Below, piece after piece: positions 17,502 through 26,426 of a DNA stretch of 29,420 bases. Each line of letters opens with the position of its first letter. Positions within the stretch are counted from its first letter, which is position 1. This stretch comes from an uncultured Lysobacteraceae bacterium (GTDB lineage: Bacteria; Pseudomonadota; Gammaproteobacteria; Xanthomonadales; Xanthomonadaceae): the NCBI GenBank assembly GCA_946482565.1, contig CAMLSB010000007.1, forward strand, positions 1 through 29,420, read 5' to 3'. A program made the translations under genes and the position numbers. The notes beneath the pieces were generated by a model. The model saw only the letters and a program-made list of their open reading frames with translations, did not search any database and was not told the origin of the DNA.

Positions 17502-18205
17502 TCGCGCTTCGCGACATCACCAAGCGCTATCGCATGGGCGATGAAGAGGTGATGGCGCTCGCGGGCGTCGACCTCGACATCGCCCGCAACGAATACGTCG
17601 CGCTCGTCGGGCCTTCCGGCTCCGGCAAGTCGACGCTGATGAACATCATCGGCTGCCTCGACACGCCGACCACCGGCAGCTACCTGCTCAACGGGCGCGA
17701 CACCGCGCAACTGGGCGAAGTCGAGCTGGCCGGCGTGCGCAACCGCGAGATCGGCTTCGTGTTCCAGAGCTTCCACCTGCTGCCGCGCATGACCGTGCTG
17801 CAGAACGTGATGCAGCCGCTCGTCTACCGCGGCATGCCCGCGGCCGAGCGCAAGCGCCGCGCGGTCGAGTCGCTGGAGAAGGTCGGGTTGGGCAATCGCC
17901 AGGGCCATCGCCCCAACGAACTGTCCGGCGGCCAGCGCCAGCGCGTCGCGGTGGCGCGCGCCCTGGTCGGCGAGCCGTCGCTGTTGCTGGCCGACGAACC
18001 GACCGGCAACCTGGATTCGCGCACTTCGCGCGAGATCATGGCGCTGTTCGACGAACTGCACGACCAGGGCCAGACCGTGCTCGTGGTGACGCACGAGCCC
18101 GACATCGCCGCCCACTGCCGGCGCACCGTGCGCATCGGCGACGGGCGCGTCGTGTCGGACGTGCCCAACCCGGTGATCGCGGACAGCGCGGAGGGCGCGG
18201 CATGA
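17498..18205 (+). CDS. MacB-type ABC transporter ATPase
   Basis: 235-residue ATPase. ATG 17498 overlaps the adaptor stop by 4 nt, and the protein begins [15 protein letters not shown] as expected of the family; the longer frame upstream is a shadow. It has Walker A GPSGSGKS (38-45), Q loop (Q90), signature LSGGQRQR (142-149), Walker B LLLADEP (162-168) and H loop (H199). It powers the permease encoded directly downstream, whose start again overlaps by 4 nt. The three genes 16254-19425 form a complete MacAB-type set with ATPase and permease on separate chains. Confidence 0.95.
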   Translation: MIALRDITKRYRMGDEEVMALAGVDLDIARNEYVALVGPSGSGKSTLMNIIGCLDTPTTGSYLLNGRDTAQLGEVELAGVRNREIGFVFQSFHLLPRMTVLQNVMQPLVYRGMPAAERKRRAVESLEKVGLGNRQGHRPNELSGGQRQRVAVARALVGEPSLLLADEPTGNLDSRTSREIMALFDELHDQGQTVLVVTHEPDIAAHCRRTVRIGDGRVVSDVPNPVIADSAEGAA

Positions 18206-19425
18206 AGGGTGTCTTCGGCGAAGCCGCGAAGGCCGCGTTCGCGAGCCTGATGGCGCATCGCATGCGCAGCTTCCTCACCACGCTGGGCATCCTGATCGGC
18301 ACCGCTTCGGTGATCGCGGTGGTGTCGCTGGTGCAGGGCCTGTCTGCGTCGATCACCGACCAGTTCGCGGACATGGGCGGCAACACCATGACCCTGCAGG
18401 CAATCAACGACAACGAGAACTTCCGCACCGGCAGCCTGAACTACATCACCTTCGACGACATCGACGTGCTGCGCTACAAGGTGCCCGGGGTGAAGACGGT
18501 CGCGCCGATGATGGTGGTGCAGGCCGCCGGCGCCAGCTACAAGGGTCGCTCGACCAGCCCGCAGGTGCAGGCCGTCACCGCCGACTACCAGATCGTGCGC
18601 GCGGCCGACACGCAGTACGGCCGCTTCCTCGTGGATTCCGACGACAAGACGCATGCGCGCGTCGCGGTCATCGGCGAGCAGCTGCGCGACGACCTGAAGA
18701 TGCCGGAGAACCCGGTCGGCGAGTTCTTCCAGCTCGGCGGCGACTGGTTCAAGGTCGTCGGCCTGATGGAGAAGCAGGGCGAGATCTTCGGCATGTCGCA
18801 GGACAACTACGCGATGATCCCGTTCGCGGTCGGCCGCGCGATGATGGGGCAGGCCAACCAGCCGATGATCATCGCCAGCTTCACCGTCGCCGGCCTCGAC
18901 CAGGCCGAAACGGTCAAAGAGCGGGTGAAGCGCGCGATCCGCGCGTCCCGCAAGATCCCGGCCGGCAAGGACGACGACTTCAAGGTCGAGGCTTCGGATT
19001 CGTTCCTGAAGCAGTTCAAGCAGATCACGTCGATGATCACCGCGGTGCTCGGCGGCATCGTCGGCATCTCGCTGCTCGTCGGCGGCATCGGCATCATGAA
19101 CATCATGCTGGTGTCGGTGACCGAGCGCACCCGCGAGATCGGCATCGTCAAGGCGCTGGGCGCGACGCGCCGCGACATCCTCACCCAGTTCCTGCTCGAG
19201 GCGGCGCTGCTCGCGCTGCTCGGCGGCCTCATCGGCATCGCGCTCGGCTACGGCATAGGCGCCGGCGTGGCGGCGCTGATCCCGGGCTTCCCGCCGGCGA
19301 AGGTGCCGGTGCTGGCGATGATCGGCGCCGCGGGCTTCTCGGCGCTGATCGGCGTGGTGTTCGGGATCATGCCGGCCTCGAAGGCGGCGGCGATGGATCC
19401 GATCGAGGCGTTGCGCTACGAGTGA
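18202..19425 (+). CDS. MacB-type ABC permease
   Basis: 407-residue permease in the classical MacB layout: membrane helix at about residues 22-47, periplasmic domain to about 275, and three C-terminal helices (about 282-308, 330-358, 370-392). The FtsX motif [25 protein letters not shown] is canonical, unlike the shorter forms in the A/B permeases elsewhere in this window. The protein ends in DPIEALRYE, the usual MacB ending. It would act as a homodimer with the ATPase and adaptor upstream. Substrates of such systems include macrolides, siderophores, lipopeptides and peptides; the cargo here is unknown. Start 18202 overlaps the ATPase stop (ATGA). Confidence 0.95.
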   Translation: MKGVFGEAAKAAFASLMAHRMRSFLTTLGILIGTASVIAVVSLVQGLSASITDQFADMGGNTMTLQAINDNENFRTGSLNYITFDDIDVLRYKVPGVKTVAPMMVVQAAGASYKGRSTSPQVQAVTADYQIVRAADTQYGRFLVDSDDKTHARVAVIGEQLRDDLKMPENPVGEFFQLGGDWFKVVGLMEKQGEIFGMSQDNYAMIPFAVGRAMMGQANQPMIIASFTVAGLDQAETVKERVKRAIRASRKIPAGKDDDFKVEASDSFLKQFKQITSMITAVLGGIVGISLLVGGIGIMNIMLVSVTERTREIGIVKALGATRRDILTQFLLEAALLALLGGLIGIALGYGIGAGVAALIPGFPPAKVPVLAMIGAAGFSALIGVVFGIMPASKAAAMDPIEALRYE

Positions 19426-19437
19426 CGCGCGGCGCGC

Positions 19438-19842
19438 TCAGCGCGCGTCGTCGTGGTCGCCGTCGTCGCCGCCGTGTTCGCGCGCATCGTCGAGCGGTAT
19501 CCCCGCGTCGCCGTCCGGGTCGCTTTCCATGTGCGTGGTGGTCACCGGCCCCGCAGCGGGCCGCCCGCGCGGCGGTGGCAACAGCGCGATCGCGGCTTCG
19601 GCGGCGGCGACCAGTTCCGCGCGACGCGCTTCCGGCACTTCCTGCCAATGCGTGTCCTGGAGCGCGCCCTCGATCGCATAGAGCAGGTTGAGCCCCGGCC
19701 GGAAGCCGGCGCGTCGCACCCGCATGTAGGCTTCGACCGGTCCGGTCGCGGCGAGGTCGTCGCGCGTGCGCAGGCCGACCTGGCGCAGCCATGCGGCCGA
19801 CTTGGGCCCGAGGTTCCGCAGGCGCGGCGGCGCGGGACTCAC
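19438..19842 (-). CDS. TfoX C-terminal-domain protein
   Basis: 134-residue protein starting with GTG 19842, which overlaps the stop of the upstream reductase gene (GTGA); this decides the start. Residues about 5-80 match the TfoX/Sxy C-terminal domain (LRNLGPKSAAWLRQVGL, then GPVEAYMRVRRAGFRPGLNL and LLYAIEGALQDTHW). The N-terminal TfoX domain is absent. The last third is Ala/Pro-rich and ends in an acidic Asp/Gly/His tail. In Sxy/TfoX the full protein acts with CRP in competence; whether this domain alone regulates anything is unknown. The domain call is firm, the function open. Confidence 0.85.
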   Translation of the reverse strand: MSPAPPRLRNLGPKSAAWLRQVGLRTRDDLAATGPVEAYMRVRRAGFRPGLNLLYAIEGALQDTHWQEVPEARRAELVAAAEAAIALLPPPRGRPAAGPVTTTHMESDPDGDAGIPLDDAREHGGDDGDHDDAR

Positions 19843-20342
19843 GCGACCGCTTCCATCGACACGGATTCCACGAAGGCTGCGGCGATCGCTTCCAGCCCGG
19901 CCGCGTCGTCCGCGTCGAAGCGCGACGGTTCCGGGCTGTCGAGGTCGAGCACGCCGATGAGCGCGCCGCCGGCAGTGAACAGCGGCACGACGCATTCCGA
20001 GCGCGAGGCCGAGTCGCAGGCGATGTGCCCCGGGAACGCGTTCACGTCTTCCACGACCTGCGTCGTGCGCGTGGTCGCGGCGGTGCCGCACACGCCCTTG
20101 CCGAGCGCGATGCGCACGCAGGCCGGCAGGCCCTGGAACGGGCCGACCACCAGTTCGGTGCCGTCGTAGAGGTAGAAGCCGCACCAGTTCAGCCGCGGCA
20201 GCGCATGCCACAGCAGCGCGCTGAGGTTGGCGGCGTTGGCGACCAGGTTGCGTTCGCCGTGCAGCAGCGCGCGCGCCTGTTCGGCGAGCTGGGCGTACTG
20301 CTCGGCCTTGCTGCCGGACAGGGCGGTGGCGTGGAAGCTCAT
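19839..20342 (-). CDS. msrC: Free methionine-(R)-sulfoxide reductase (GAF domain)
   Basis: 167-residue cytoplasmic GAF-domain enzyme that reduces free methionine-(R)-sulfoxide using thioredoxin. Cysteines 75, 85 and 109 have the same spacing (10 and 24) as Cys84, Cys94 and Cys118 of the E. coli enzyme YebR. Context motifs GKGVCGTAA and FPGHIACDSASRSE are those of the family. Start 20342 (MSFHATALSGSKAEQY) fits the family N-terminus; the open frame continues upstream only as a shadow. No ribosome site precedes the ATG, and a -10-like TACAAT stands 7 nt before it, hinting at a leaderless mRNA. The next gene overlaps by 4 nt, so the two are cotranslated. Confidence 0.92.
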   Translation of the reverse strand: MSFHATALSGSKAEQYAQLAEQARALLHGERNLVANAANLSALLWHALPRLNWCGFYLYDGTELVVGPFQGLPACVRIALGKGVCGTAATTRTTQVVEDVNAFPGHIACDSASRSECVVPLFTAGGALIGVLDLDSPEPSRFDADDAAGLEAIAAAFVESVSMEAVA

Positions 20343-20349
20343 CCGGTCG

Positions 20350-20367
20350 ATTGTAACCGGGTATACC
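20350..20367. promoter_or_regulatory. Compact divergent promoter region with two -10 boxes
   Basis: Only 33 nt separate the divergent ATGs of msrC (20342) and the TMEM175-like gene (20376). TACAAT (- strand, 20355-20350) ends 7 nt before the msrC ATG. TATACC (+ strand, 20362-20367) ends 8 nt before the other ATG. Neither gene has a ribosome site. -35 elements are poor. The layout suggests two leaderless transcripts. Confidence 0.45.
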
Positions 20368-20375
20368 ATCCGCGC

Positions 20376-21110
20376 ATGGAAGGGGATCCGGACCTGTCGC
20401 AGCTGCCCGTGGTGGACGGTTTCCGCATGCGCGGCGAAGCCGTTACCCGGCTGGAGACCTTCGTGGACGCGGCTTTTGCGTTCGCGGTGACCCTTTTGGT
20501 GGTGTCCTTCAACGCCATGCCGTCCTCGTTCACGGAGCTCTACGAGGCGCTGCGCAGGCTCCCCGCGTTCCTGGCTGCGTTCGCGATCCTCGCCATGTTC
20601 TGGCAGTCGCACAACCGTTACAGCCGCCGCTACGGTCTCGAGGATGGACCCGTGCTGTTCCTGAGCCTGGCGCTGGTGGCCGCGACGCTCTTCTACGTGT
20701 ACCCGCTGCGGATGGTGATTTCCTCGGCGATGCACGTGATCACCGGGGGGTGGGCGCAGGGCGAACTCGACATCAACACCCTCCGCGAATTCCGCCTCGT
20801 GTTCGTCATTTACGGCATGGGATTCGGCGTCCTTTCCGCGATCATGGCCGCTTTGAACTGGCACGCGCTGCGTCATCCGGGCTTGCGCCTGAACCAGCTC
20901 GAGCGCATCTCCACGCGCGGCGAAGTCGCCTCCGACCTCATCCTGGTGGCGTCGGCCATGCTGTCGATCACGCTGGCGCTCGCCTTGCCCCTGGATACGC
21001 CGTTCCAGCAGATGCTTCCGGGCTTCTCCTACACGGTCCTCGCGATCGCGTTGCCTTGGCACGCTGCGTACGTGGCCCGGCGCGTCCGGCAGGCCGCGGG
21101 CATCGCATGA
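20376..21110 (+). CDS. TMEM175-like (DUF1211) membrane protein
   Basis: 244-residue protein with six predicted membrane helices (about residues 27-48, 60-80, 89-112, 135-160, 188-208, 212-232). The first helix carries RLETFVDAAFAFAVTLLVVSF, a degenerate form of the TMEM175 pore signature (RxxxFSDG.FAIAITLL): S is replaced by V and G by A. Bacterial TMEM175 homologues are tetrameric K+-permeable channels. The changed FSD motif leaves conduction uncertain. The ATG at 20376 lies just after a -10-like box with no ribosome site. The stop overlaps the bioD start by 4 nt. Confidence 0.85.
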   Translation: MEGDPDLSQLPVVDGFRMRGEAVTRLETFVDAAFAFAVTLLVVSFNAMPSSFTELYEALRRLPAFLAAFAILAMFWQSHNRYSRRYGLEDGPVLFLSLALVAATLFYVYPLRMVISSAMHVITGGWAQGELDINTLREFRLVFVIYGMGFGVLSAIMAALNWHALRHPGLRLNQLERISTRGEVASDLILVASAMLSITLALALPLDTPFQQMLPGFSYTVLAIALPWHAAYVARRVRQAAGIA

Positions 21111-21784
21111 ATTTCCGCGGCGGATTGTTCGTCACCGGCACCGACACCGGCATCGGCAAGACGCTGTCGAGCTGCACGCTGCTGCATGCGCTGCGCGCGC
21201 GCGGCCTGCGCGCCGTCGGCATGAAGCCGCTCGCGAGCGGCTGCGAGGCGACGCCCGAAGGCCTGCGCAACGAGGACGCGCTCGCGCTGCAGGCGGCCAG
21301 CGATCCGCACCCGGCCTACGACGATGTGAATCCGTTCGCGCTGCCGGAACCGCTGGCGCCGGAGATCGCCGCGCGCGAAGCCGGCATCGTCGTGGACCTC
21401 GCGCCGATGCTCGCCGCGCACGCGCGCCTCGCCGCGCAGGCCGACGCCGTCGTGGTCGAAGGCGTGGGCGGCTGGGCCGCGCCGCTCGCGCCGGCGCTGA
21501 TGCAGGCCGACCTCGTCCGCGCGCTCGACATACCGGTCGTGCTGGTCGTCGGCCTGCGCCTGGGCTGCCTCAACCACGCGATCCTCAGCGCGCGCGCGAT
21601 CACGGAGGATGGATGCCGCCTCGCCGGCTGGATCGGCACCGGCGTGGACCCCGGGATGCTGCGCATCGACGAGAACCGCGAACTGCTGGCCGGCCGGTTG
21701 CCGGCGCCATGCCTCGGCTGGCTGCCTTGGCAACCCGCGCCGGACCCGGCTGCCCTCGCCGGACGGCTTCGTCTCAGATCCTGA
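21107..21784 (+). CDS. bioD: Dethiobiotin synthetase BioD
   Basis: 225-residue cytoplasmic enzyme that closes the ureido ring of dethiobiotin from 7,8-diaminononanoate, CO2 and ATP, the penultimate step of biotin synthesis. P-loop GTDTGIGKT (about residues 10-18), substrate lysine in GMKPLASG (about 38-45), VEGVGGWAAPL (about 117-127) and VVGLRLGCLNHA (about 145-156) are all family motifs. The length is normal. Start 21107 overlaps the TMEM175-like stop (ATGA), so translation is coupled to an unrelated membrane protein. Other bio genes are not in the window. Confidence 0.94.
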   Translation: MNFRGGLFVTGTDTGIGKTLSSCTLLHALRARGLRAVGMKPLASGCEATPEGLRNEDALALQAASDPHPAYDDVNPFALPEPLAPEIAAREAGIVVDLAPMLAAHARLAAQADAVVVEGVGGWAAPLAPALMQADLVRALDIPVVLVVGLRLGCLNHAILSARAITEDGCRLAGWIGTGVDPGMLRIDENRELLAGRLPAPCLGWLPWQPAPDPAALAGRLRLRS

Positions 21785-21952
21785 GCGACGTGGCGGCAAC
21801 CATCGCCACGGCCCTGGTCTCCTGGTTTCCGACCCCGGACTTCCGGCACGGCGCGCCGCCCCCGGAGCCAATGCTAGACTCGCCGGTATAGGAATCAGGC
21901 CGATTCGCGTCGCCGTTCCCGTTCTCCCATCCTCCCCCCACGAGGTTTCCAC

Positions 21953-23167
21953 ATGCACCGTCCACTCGTAGTGCTCGCTTTGTCGACCGCGTTCCTCGCC
22001 GCCGGTGCCTGTTCGAAGCAGGATGCGGGCGCCCAGGGCGGTCCGGGTGGCGGCATGCCTCCGCCGGAAGTCGGCGTGGTGGTGATGCAGCAGGGCGACG
22101 TTCCGATCGCCAAGGAAGCCGTCGGCCGCCTGTCCGCGTTCCGCAGCGCCGACGTGCGCGCCCGCGTGCCGGGCGTGCTGCAGCGTCGCCTGTACGAGGA
22201 GGGCAAGGACGTGCGCCAGGGCCAGCCGCTGTTCCAGATCGACCCGGCGCAGCTGGCCGCCGCCGCGGCGCAGGCGCAGGGCGCGCTGGCGCAGGCGCAG
22301 GCCAACGCGGCCAATTCGCACGCCGCCGCCGAACGCGCGCGCGGGCTGATCGGCGCGAAGTTCATTTCGCAGGCCGACTACGACAATGCCGTCGCCGCCG
22401 AGCGCACCAGCGCCGCCGCGGTGCAGGCCGCGCGCGCCGCGGTGCAGGCCGCGCAGATCAACCTCGGCTACGCCACGGTGCGCGCGCCGATCAGCGGCCG
22501 CGCCGGCAAGCAGCAGGTCACCGAAGGCGCGCTCGTCGGCCAGGGCGACGCCACGCTGCTCACTACCGTGGACCAGCTCGATCCGATGTACATCGATTTC
22601 TCGGTCGGCGTGACCGAGCTGGCGAACATCCGCAAGCTCGCGCCGTCGGGCCGTTCCTCGGGCATCCAGGTGCTGCTGCCCGATGGCACGCCGTACGACC
22701 AGGCCGGCACGCTGGATTTCTCGGGCGACACGGTCGACCCGACGACGGGCGCGGTGCAGTTGCGGGCGCGCATCGCCAATCCGGACGGCATGCTGCTGCC
22801 GGGCACGTTCGTGACTTTGCGCGCGATCCTCGGCGAGGAGCGCAACGCGTTCCTCGTGCCGCAGGTCGCGGTGCAGCGCGACGACAAGGGCGCGTACGTG
22901 CTGGTCGTCGGCAAGGACGGCAAGGTCGCGCGCAAGGACATCCAGACGGGCAGCCAGCAGGGCAGCGACTGGGTGGTGCGCAGCGGGCTGGTCGAGGGCG
23001 ACCAGGTGATCGTGTCCGGCCTGCAGCGCGTGCAGCCCGGCGCACCGGCCAAGGCCATGCCGGCCGACGGAACCGCCGATGCCGCCGGCGCCCCGGGGCA
23101 GCCGGGCGCGGCTGCCGCGCAGCCGCAGCCGAAGAAGGCCGCGCCGGCCGCCAAGACCGGAGGCTGA
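21953..23167 (+). CDS. RND efflux periplasmic adaptor lipoprotein (AcrA/MexA-like)
   Basis: 404-residue membrane fusion protein. The signal peptide ends in the lipobox LAAGAC (C20), so it is anchored by lipid in the inner membrane. Next come a Gly/Pro-rich linker, lipoyl halves around an Ala/Gln-rich helical hairpin (about residues 90-165), the motif INLGYATVRAPISGRAGKQQVTEGALVG, and beta-barrel and membrane-proximal domains. The C-terminus is an Ala/Pro/Lys-rich tail. ATG 21953 has GAGG about 9 nt upstream. The pump gene starts 3 nt after the stop. The 168-nt stretch before this gene has TAGACT (21875-21880) and TATAGG (21887-21892) as possible -10 boxes without clear -35 elements. Confidence 0.94.
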   Translation: MHRPLVVLALSTAFLAAGACSKQDAGAQGGPGGGMPPPEVGVVVMQQGDVPIAKEAVGRLSAFRSADVRARVPGVLQRRLYEEGKDVRQGQPLFQIDPAQLAAAAAQAQGALAQAQANAANSHAAAERARGLIGAKFISQADYDNAVAAERTSAAAVQAARAAVQAAQINLGYATVRAPISGRAGKQQVTEGALVGQGDATLLTTVDQLDPMYIDFSVGVTELANIRKLAPSGRSSGIQVLLPDGTPYDQAGTLDFSGDTVDPTTGAVQLRARIANPDGMLLPGTFVTLRAILGEERNAFLVPQVAVQRDDKGAYVLVVGKDGKVARKDIQTGSQQGSDWVVRSGLVEGDQVIVSGLQRVQPGAPAKAMPADGTADAAGAPGQPGAAAAQPQPKKAAPAAKTGG

Positions 23168-23170
23168 TCC

Positions 23171-26100
23171 ATGTCCCGCTATTTCATTGAACACCCGGTC
23201 TTCGCCTGGGTGATCGCGATCCTGATCGTGATCGCCGGCGCGCTGTCGATCCGCAGCCTCGGCGTGGAGTCGTACCCGAACATCGCGCCGACCCAGGTCA
23301 CCGTCGGCGCCGCCTATCCCGGCGCCAACGCCGAGACTACCGAGAAAGCGGTCACCCAGGTCATCGAGCAGCAGCTCACCGGCATCGACAACCTCGACTA
23401 CTTCAGTTCCTCGTCGAGCTCGAGCGGTGGTTCCTCGATCAACCTGACCTTCAAGCCGGGCACCGACCCGGATACCGCGCAGATGCAGGTGCAGAACAAG
23501 GTGTCGCAGGCCACGCCGCGCCTGCCCACCGAGGTCGTGCAGCAGGGCGTCACCGTGCAGAAGGCCAACTCCGGCTTCCTGATGGTCGTGGCGCTGAAGT
23601 CGAGCAATCCCGAGATCGGCAAGGACCAGCTCGCCGACCTGATCGCGTCGCGCGTGCTCGACCAGGTCTCGCGCGTCCCCGGGGTCGGCAGCGCGCAGCT
23701 GTTCGGCGGCGAGTACGCGATGCACATCTGGCTCAATCCCGACCAGTTGCGCGCCTACGGCCTGTCCGCCAGCCAGGTGCTCGCGGCCGTGCGCGGACAG
23801 AACGTGCAGTTCTCCGCGGGTTCGATCGGCGGCGAGCCGTCGCCCGAGACGCAGATGATCACCGCGTCGGTGTCGGCGGAAGGACGCTTCAGCACGCCGG
23901 AAGAGTTCGAGCAGATCCTGCTGCGCACCGACGCTTCCGGCGCCGCCGTGCGCCTGAAGGACGTGGCGCGCGTCGAGCTGTCCGGCTCCGCGCAGGGCTT
24001 CGACCTGAAGTGGAACGGCCAGCCCGCGTCCGGTTTCGCGGTGCAGCTGGCGCCGGGCGCGAACGCGCTGGCGGTGGCCGCGGCGGTCAAGGACCGCATG
24101 CAGTCGCTGCAGCCGAGCTTCCCGCAGGGCGTGCAGTGGTTCTCGCCGTACGACAGCTCCGACTTCGTGCGCATCTCGGTCGAGGAAGTGGTCAAGACCC
24201 TGGCCGAGGCCATGGTCCTGGTGTTCCTGGTGATCCTGCTGTTCCTGCAGAACTTCCGCGCCACGCTGATCCCGACCCTGGTGATCCCGGTCGCGCTGCT
24301 CGGCACGTTCCTGGGCATGTACGTCATCGGCTTCTCGATCAACCAGCTCAGCCTGTTCGGCATGGTGCTGGCGATCGGCATCGTGGTGGACGACGCGATC
24401 GTGGTGATCGAGAACGTCGAGCGCATCATGACCGAGGAGGGCCTGTCGCCCTACCAGGCCACGATCAAGGCGATGCACCAGATCAGCGGCGCGGTGATCG
24501 CGATCACGGTGGTGCTGGCGGCGGTGTTCGTGCCCAGCGCGCTGCAGGGCGGCAGCGCCGGCGCGGTGTACAAGCAGTTCGCGCTGACGATCGCGATGGC
24601 GATGGTGTTCTCCGCGTTCCTCGCGCTGGGCTTCACCCCGGCGCTGTGCGCGAGCCTGCTCAAGCCCACCGGTCACCACGACACGCGCAACCCGATCTTC
24701 CGCCGCTTCAACAAGATCTACGACCGCATTTCGGGCACCTACGTGCGGCAGGTCGGCAGCGCCGTGCGGCATGCGCCGCGCTGGATGATCGCGTTCGCGG
24801 GCCTGGCGGTGCTGTGCGCCTGGCTGTTCTGGAAGATGCCGGGGAGCTTCCTCCCCGAGGAAGACCAGGGCTATGCGCTGGCGATCGTCCAGTTGCCGCC
24901 GGGCGCGACGCTGCGCCGCACCGACGCGGTGTTCGAGGAAGTGCGCCACGCCATCGAGAAGCAGGACGGCTTCGAGGGCATGATGCAGGTCGCCGGCTTC
25001 AGCTTCGTCGGCCAGGGCGAGAACGTCGGCATGGCGTTCATCAAGCTCAAGCCGTGGAGCGAGCGCAAGGTCACCGCCACCGACTTCATCCAGAAGGCGA
25101 ACATGGCGCTGTTCGGGATCCGCGACGCGCAGATCTTCGTGATGAACCTGCCCACCGTGAACGGCCTTGGCGCGTTCGGCGGCTTCGACATGTACCTGCA
25201 GGATCGCAGCGGCGCGGGCCGCGCGGCGCTCGCGCAGGCGATGGGCACGCTGCTGGGCAAGGCCGGCCAGGACAAGACGCTGGTGGGCGTGCGCCCGAAC
25301 ACGCTGGCGCCGTCGCCGCAGCTCAAGCTCGACGTCGACCGCGTGCAGGCGCAGGCGATGGGGCTGTCGGTCGGCGACATCTACAGCGCGATCCAGCTGA
25401 TGCTGGCGCCGGTGTACGTCAACGACTTCGTGCAGGGCGGGCGCGTCAAGCGCGTGACCATGCAGGCCGATGCGCGGTTCCGCACCGGCGAGGAGTCGCT
25501 CGCGCACTTCTACACTCCTGCGCAAGGCGGCCCTGCGCAAGGCGAAACCGCCAACGGCGTGCCGCGGATGATCCCGCTGAGCAACGTCGTGGATTCGAAG
25601 TGGACCGTCGCCGAGCCGTCGCTCACCCGCTACAACGGCTTCGCCGCGGTCGAGATCGTCGGTTCGCAGGCGCCCGGCCGCAGTTCCGGCGAGGCGATGG
25701 ACGCGATGCAGAAGATCGTCGAGCAGGACCTGCCGCAGGGCTTCGGTTACGACTGGGCCGGCCAGTCGCACCAGGAAATCCTGTCGGGCAGCCAGACCAC
25801 GATGCTGATGATCCTGTCGATCATCGTCGTGTTCCTCTGCCTCGCGGCGCTGTACGAGAGCTGGTCGGTGCCGGTGTCGGTGCTGCTGGTGGTGCCGGTG
25901 GGCGTGCTCGGCGCGGTGGTGCTGTCGATGCTGCGCGGCCTGCCGAACGACATCTACTTCAAGATCGGCCTGATCACGGTCATCGGCCTGGCGGCGAAGA
26001 ACGCGATCCTGATCGTGGAATTCGCGATCCAGGAGCGCAATGCCGGCAAGCCGCTCGGCCTGGCGGTGGTGGAAGCGTCGAAGCTGCGCCTGCGACCGAT

Positions 26101-26329
26101 CCTGATGACCTCGCTCGCCTTCATCTGCGGCGTGCTGCCGCTGGCGATCTCCACCGGCGCCGGCGCGAACGCGCGGCATGCGATCGGCACGGGCGTGATC
26201 GGCGGCATGCTGTTCGCCACCTTCCTCGGCCTGCTGTTCATCCCCGTGTTCTACACGATCGTGCGCCGCGTGCTGGGCGACAAGATGGACGAGCCGCCGG
26301 TCCACGTGAACCGCGACAGCACGCTCTAG
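23171..26329 (+). CDS. RND multidrug efflux pump, inner-membrane transporter (AcrB/MexB-like)
   Basis: 1052-residue proton-driven transporter of the hydrophobe/amphiphile efflux family. It starts with the typical SRYFIEHPVFAWVIAI first helix. Proton-relay residues D407 and D408 are in GIVVDDAIVVIENVE (helix 4), and the helix 10 lysine is in LAAKNAILIVEFAIQ. Two large periplasmic loops follow helices 1 and 7. The length is normal and no frameshift is seen. It forms a trimer with the lipoprotein adaptor encoded upstream. No outer-membrane channel gene and no TetR-type repressor are adjacent, so a TolC/OprM homologue from elsewhere is needed. Substrates cannot be read from sequence. Confidence 0.96.
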   Translation: MSRYFIEHPVFAWVIAILIVIAGALSIRSLGVESYPNIAPTQVTVGAAYPGANAETTEKAVTQVIEQQLTGIDNLDYFSSSSSSSGGSSINLTFKPGTDPDTAQMQVQNKVSQATPRLPTEVVQQGVTVQKANSGFLMVVALKSSNPEIGKDQLADLIASRVLDQVSRVPGVGSAQLFGGEYAMHIWLNPDQLRAYGLSASQVLAAVRGQNVQFSAGSIGGEPSPETQMITASVSAEGRFSTPEEFEQILLRTDASGAAVRLKDVARVELSGSAQGFDLKWNGQPASGFAVQLAPGANALAVAAAVKDRMQSLQPSFPQGVQWFSPYDSSDFVRISVEEVVKTLAEAMVLVFLVILLFLQNFRATLIPTLVIPVALLGTFLGMYVIGFSINQLSLFGMVLAIGIVVDDAIVVIENVERIMTEEGLSPYQATIKAMHQISGAVIAITVVLAAVFVPSALQGGSAGAVYKQFALTIAMAMVFSAFLALGFTPALCASLLKPTGHHDTRNPIFRRFNKIYDRISGTYVRQVGSAVRHAPRWMIAFAGLAVLCAWLFWKMPGSFLPEEDQGYALAIVQLPPGATLRRTDAVFEEVRHAIEKQDGFEGMMQVAGFSFVGQGENVGMAFIKLKPWSERKVTATDFIQKANMALFGIRDAQIFVMNLPTVNGLGAFGGFDMYLQDRSGAGRAALAQAMGTLLGKAGQDKTLVGVRPNTLAPSPQLKLDVDRVQAQAMGLSVGDIYSAIQLMLAPVYVNDFVQGGRVKRVTMQADARFRTGEESLAHFYTPAQGGPAQGETANGVPRMIPLSNVVDSKWTVAEPSLTRYNGFAAVEIVGSQAPGRSSGEAMDAMQKIVEQDLPQGFGYDWAGQSHQEILSGSQTTMLMILSIIVVFLCLAALYESWSVPVSVLLVVPVGVLGAVVLSMLRGLPNDIYFKIGLITVIGLAAKNAILIVEFAIQERNAGKPLGLAVVEASKLRLRPILMTSLAFICGVLPLAISTGAGANARHAIGTGVIGGMLFATFLGLLFIPVFYTIVRRVLGDKMDEPPVHVNRDSTL

Positions 26330-26357
26330 GCGCGCGACCGCACGACACAGGCAATCG

Positions 26358-26386
26358 AAGGGGCCCGAACGGGCCCCTTCCTTTTT
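26358..26386 (+). terminator. Rho-independent terminator of the RND operon
   Basis: AAGGGGCCC (26358-26366), loop GAAC, GGGCCCCTT (26371-26379), then CCTTTTT. The stem is a perfect 9 bp and starts 29 nt past the pump stop codon. It confirms the operon ends without an outer-membrane factor gene. Confidence 0.93.
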
Positions 26387-26426
26387 CGCGGCGGCGAACG
26401 ATGAACCGCGGACGCGGTGGCTGCGC

